Origin: Gemmatimonadota bacterium
Lineage (GTDB): Bacteria > Gemmatimonadota > Gemmatimonadetes > Longimicrobiales > Longimicrobiaceae
Direction of reading: 5' to 3'
Length of the DNA stretch: 7,059 nt
NCBI GenBank assembly: GCA_019240375.1
Contig: JAFAYN010000361.1
Coordinates: 1-7,059, forward strand
Shown: positions 5,207-7,059 of the stretch, piece after piece
How the letters are laid out: each line of letters starts with the position of its first letter
How positions within the stretch are numbered: position 1 is the stretch's first letter
Made by a program: the position numbers and the translations under genes
Notes under the pieces: generated by a model
What the model saw: the letters and a program-made list of their open reading frames with translations, nothing else
What the model was told of the DNA's origin: nothing
Database searches by the model: none

Positions 5207-6889
5207 ATGCCCGATCGTAGCAGGCGGAACTCCCTCGCGTGGGGAGCGGCCGCCCTGACGGCCCTCGCGTTTTTCGCCGCCCCGCTGGCCGCGCAGGGAG
5301 GCGGGACCACTCCCGCCACGGCGCCGGCCCAGGCACAGGGGACGGCCCCGCGCGCGCTCTCCCTCCAGGAAGCGCTGCAGATGGGCGCGGCCTCCAGCGA
5401 GCAGATCGAGATCTCGCGCGCCGGGATCACCCGCTCCCGCGCCGACGTGATCCGCGCGCAGGCGGCCCGGCTCCCCCAGCTCAACGGCAGCGCGTCGTAC
5501 TCGCGCACCCTGGCCAGCCAGTTCCAGGGGCTCGGCGGGGGAAGCTCCCAGCCCGACACCACCACCCAGCCGACCGGGTGCGGCGGGACCTTCACCCCGA
5601 ACCCGGCGCTCCCGCTGCAGCAGCGCGTCGACTCGCTGGAGAACGCGGTCCGCTGCTCCGGGCAGGGGAGCGGGCTCGGCGGGCTGAACTTCGGCAACCT
5701 GGGCTTCGGGAGCGAGAACACCTACAACTTCGGCTTCGCGCTCAGCCAGCCGCTCTTCACCGGCGGGCGGCTGACCGCGCAGACTCGCATCGCGCGCTCC
5801 GGGCAGGCCGTCGCCGAGATCGGGGTGCAGTCGGCCACCGCGCAGACCCAGCTCGACGTCACGCAGGCGTACTACGATGCCCAGCTCGCCGACCGGATGG
5901 TCGACATCGCCGAGGCCACGCTCGCCCAGGCCGAGACGGTGCTGCGCCTGGCCGAGGTGGGCGGACGGGTGGGGCAGCAGTCCGAGTTCGACGTGCTGCG
6001 CGCCCGGGTGGCGCGCGACAACCAGCGGCCGAACGTAATCCAGCGGCGCGCCGACCGGGAGATCGCCTACACGCGGCTCAAGCAGCTGCTGAACATCCCG
6101 GTCTCCCAGCCGCTCACCCTGACCAGCACGCTGGAGGAGGTGGCGCCTGTCGCGGTGGCCGATACTTCGGCCGGCGCCCGCGCGGTGGTGCGCCAGGCGG
6201 CGGAGCAGGTGCGGGTGCAGCAGGCGCAGGTGACCATCGCCCACGCGCAGCGCCTCCCCAGCGTCAGCCTGACCTCGCAGTACGGGCGGGTGGCGTACCC
6301 GGGAAGCATCCTCCCCTCGTGGAGCGACTTCCGGGAGAACTGGACGGTGGGCGCGGCGCTGCAGGTCCCCATCTTCACCGGCGGCCGGATCCGCGGCGAC
6401 GAGCTGGCGGCGCAGGCCAACGTGGAGCAGGCCCAGGCGCAGCTCCAGCAGGTGCGCGAGCTGGCCGAGCTGGACACCCGCAACGCCTTTTCGCAGCTGG
6501 ACGCCGCGCGCGCCACCTGGGAGTCGAGCAGCGGGACGGTGGAGCAGGCCCAGCGCGCCTACCAGATCGCGGAGCTCCGCTACCGCGAGGGGCTGTCCAA
6601 CCAGCTCGAGCTGACCGACGCGCGCATCCTGCTGGAGCAGGCCCGCGCCAACCGGGCGCTGGCCGCGCGCAACCTGCAGATCGCCCAGACCCGGGTGCGG
6701 CTCCTCCCGAACCTCCCCCTGGGGAGCACGGGCGGGGCGAGCGCTTCGGCTTCGGGGGGCGCGACCACGCAGGGGAGCACCACGCAGAGCAGCGCGACGA
6801 CGCAGACGCAGCAGACCCAGGGCGCCGCGGGACAGACCGGCGCCGCGCAGGGGACGACGGGTGGGACGGGGCTCCCGACCGGCGCGTAG
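5207..6889 (+). CDS. TolC-like outer-membrane efflux protein (OEP family)
   Basis: This 560-residue protein forms the outer-membrane channel of a tripartite pump. A signal peptide is clear: RSRR (4-7), hydrophobic core at about 11-27, and cleavage probably near LAAQG (27-31). Two homologous OEP repeats follow, each with the strand motif P-[LI]-F-T-G-G-R (182-188 and 388-394) leading into long Q/A-rich coiled helices (about 195-290 and 397-500). Conserved OEP features include LSLQEALQMG (51-60), TQAYYDAQ (219-226) and RYREGLSNQLELTDAR (458-473). The segment between the first strands (about 108-170) is G/S/Q/P-rich and carries two cysteines (C125, C150). From about 507 to the end the protein is an S/T/G/Q tail unlike the core. 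The ATG at 5207 gives the signal peptide directly; its Shine-Dalgarno is weak (GGA near 5196). The substrate and the exact pump class are not visible here. Confidence 0.94.
   Translation: MPDRSRRNSLAWGAAALTALAFFAAPLAAQGGGTTPATAPAQAQGTAPRALSLQEALQMGAASSEQIEISRAGITRSRADVIRAQAARLPQLNGSASYSRTLASQFQGLGGGSSQPDTTTQPTGCGGTFTPNPALPLQQRVDSLENAVRCSGQGSGLGGLNFGNLGFGSENTYNFGFALSQPLFTGGRLTAQTRIARSGQAVAEIGVQSATAQTQLDVTQAYYDAQLADRMVDIAEATLAQAETVLRLAEVGGRVGQQSEFDVLRARVARDNQRPNVIQRRADREIAYTRLKQLLNIPVSQPLTLTSTLEEVAPVAVADTSAGARAVVRQAAEQVRVQQAQVTIAHAQRLPSVSLTSQYGRVAYPGSILPSWSDFRENWTVGAALQVPIFTGGRIRGDELAAQANVEQAQAQLQQVRELAELDTRNAFSQLDAARATWESSSGTVEQAQRAYQIAELRYREGLSNQLELTDARILLEQARANRALAARNLQIAQTRVRLLPNLPLGSTGGASASASGGATTQGSTTQSSATTQTQQTQGAAGQTGAAQGTTGGTGLPTGA
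6725..6886 (+). repeat. Low-complexity S/T/G/Q/A tail of the TolC-like protein
   Basis: Residues 507-560 consist almost only of S, T, G, A and Q, in short imperfect runs such as TTQGSTTQSSATTQTQQTQG (520-539). No charged residue occurs after R498. In TolC proteins this end lies at the periplasmic side of the barrel-tunnel, so the tail is probably disordered and periplasmic. The repeated ACGCAG-type codons suggest growth by slippage. Confidence 0.7.
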
Positions 6890-6935
6890 CCGGCGCCCTT
6901 CACGGGACGATCACTTACTGGCAATTCGGAAAACC

Positions 6936-6942
6936 GGTGGAG
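6936..6942 (+). promoter_or_regulatory. Ribosome binding site selecting the second ATG of the lipoprotein gene
   Basis: GGTGGAG ends 1 base before the ATG at 6944 but 7 bases before the in-frame ATG at 6950. The second spacing is normal and the first is too short, so translation should begin at 6950. Confidence 0.6.
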
Positions 6943-6949
6943 CATGAAC

Positions 6950-7059
6950 ATGCGGAATAGAGCGGGGCGGCTGCGGGTGCCGGCGGTGCGTGCCCTGGGC
7001 CTGGCGGGAGTGGTCCTCCTCGGCGCCTGCGGACGGCACGGCGAGGCGGCGGAAGAGGC
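6950..7059 (+). CDS. Lipoprotein N-terminus, probable RND-type periplasmic adaptor (partial)
   Basis: Only 36 codons are visible before the window ends. They show a basic n-region (RNRAGRLR, 2-9), a hydrophobic core at about 15-25, and the lipobox LGAC (24-27), so Cys27 would be lipidated and anchored in a membrane facing the periplasm. The sequence after it (GRHGEAAEEA) is a polar linker. Membrane-fusion (HlyD/AcrA-type) adaptors commonly start this way and commonly sit beside a TolC-like gene and a TetR repressor, so that is the likely identity, but the adaptor domains lie outside the window. The 60-base gap from the TolC-like stop, without a visible terminator or promoter, suggests one operon. 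ATG 6950 is chosen over ATG 6944 by Shine-Dalgarno spacing. Lipoprotein status is well supported; adaptor function is inferred from context. Confidence 0.75.
   Translation, partial: MRNRAGRLRVPAVRALGLAGVVLLGACGRHGEAAEE

Noticed and set aside
6881..6896. GGCGC/GCGCC repeat after the TolC-like stop as a terminator
   Set aside because: The stem is only 5 bp with no T-run, and the next gene on the same strand starts within about 60 bases.

Overview
The window is about 70% GC or higher, with G/C-rich third codon positions and closely packed genes. The gene content (FtsX/MacB-type ABC genes with a CrtC/AttH-like lipocalin, GbsR and TetR regulators, a TolC-like protein and a lipoprotein adaptor) fits a free-living diderm bacterium. 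A Gemmatimonadota-like (Longimicrobium-type) origin is my best guess from composition and style, but no marker gene here proves it.

The left half (1-3754, minus strand) is a four-gene ABC operon read right to left. It holds a short FtsX-type permease (2945-3754), a full-length FtsX-type permease (1770-2948), a MacB/LolD-type ATPase (1087-1773), and a protein that begins like an FtsX permease and then becomes a CrtC/AttH-type lipocalin before leaving the window (1-1090). All three junctions are 4-base start/stop overlaps (GTGA, ATGA, ATGA), so translation is probably coupled. The content resembles AttEFGH-type systems (ATPase, two permeases, secreted lipocalin-like protein). The unusual point is that the first permease lacks its first membrane helix and the first half of its periplasmic domain, while the last gene carries just those parts fused to the lipocalin.

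The centre (3755-3995) is a divergent control region. A perfect 11-bp inverted repeat (3922-3947) overlaps the -35 of a strong rightward promoter and lies just upstream of a consensus TATAAT for the leftward operon. A second, 7-bp dyad sits at the predicted leftward transcription start. The first rightward gene (3996-4481) is a GbsR/MarR-type regulator, which I infer binds this operator and controls both directions.

The right half (plus strand) is a second transport locus. A TetR-family regulator (4545-5162) is preceded by a perfect 12-bp palindrome and has almost no 5' leader. It is followed by a TolC-like outer-membrane efflux protein (5207-6889) and the start of a lipoprotein with a lipobox, probably an RND periplasmic adaptor (6950 to the window end); an inner-membrane RND pump would be expected beyond the edge. 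A strong hairpin (5124-5154) covers the last codons of the tetR-type gene, just before the efflux genes. I see no tRNA, rRNA, CRISPR array, insertion sequence or clear intrinsic terminator, and no gene-free stretch longer than about 240 bases.
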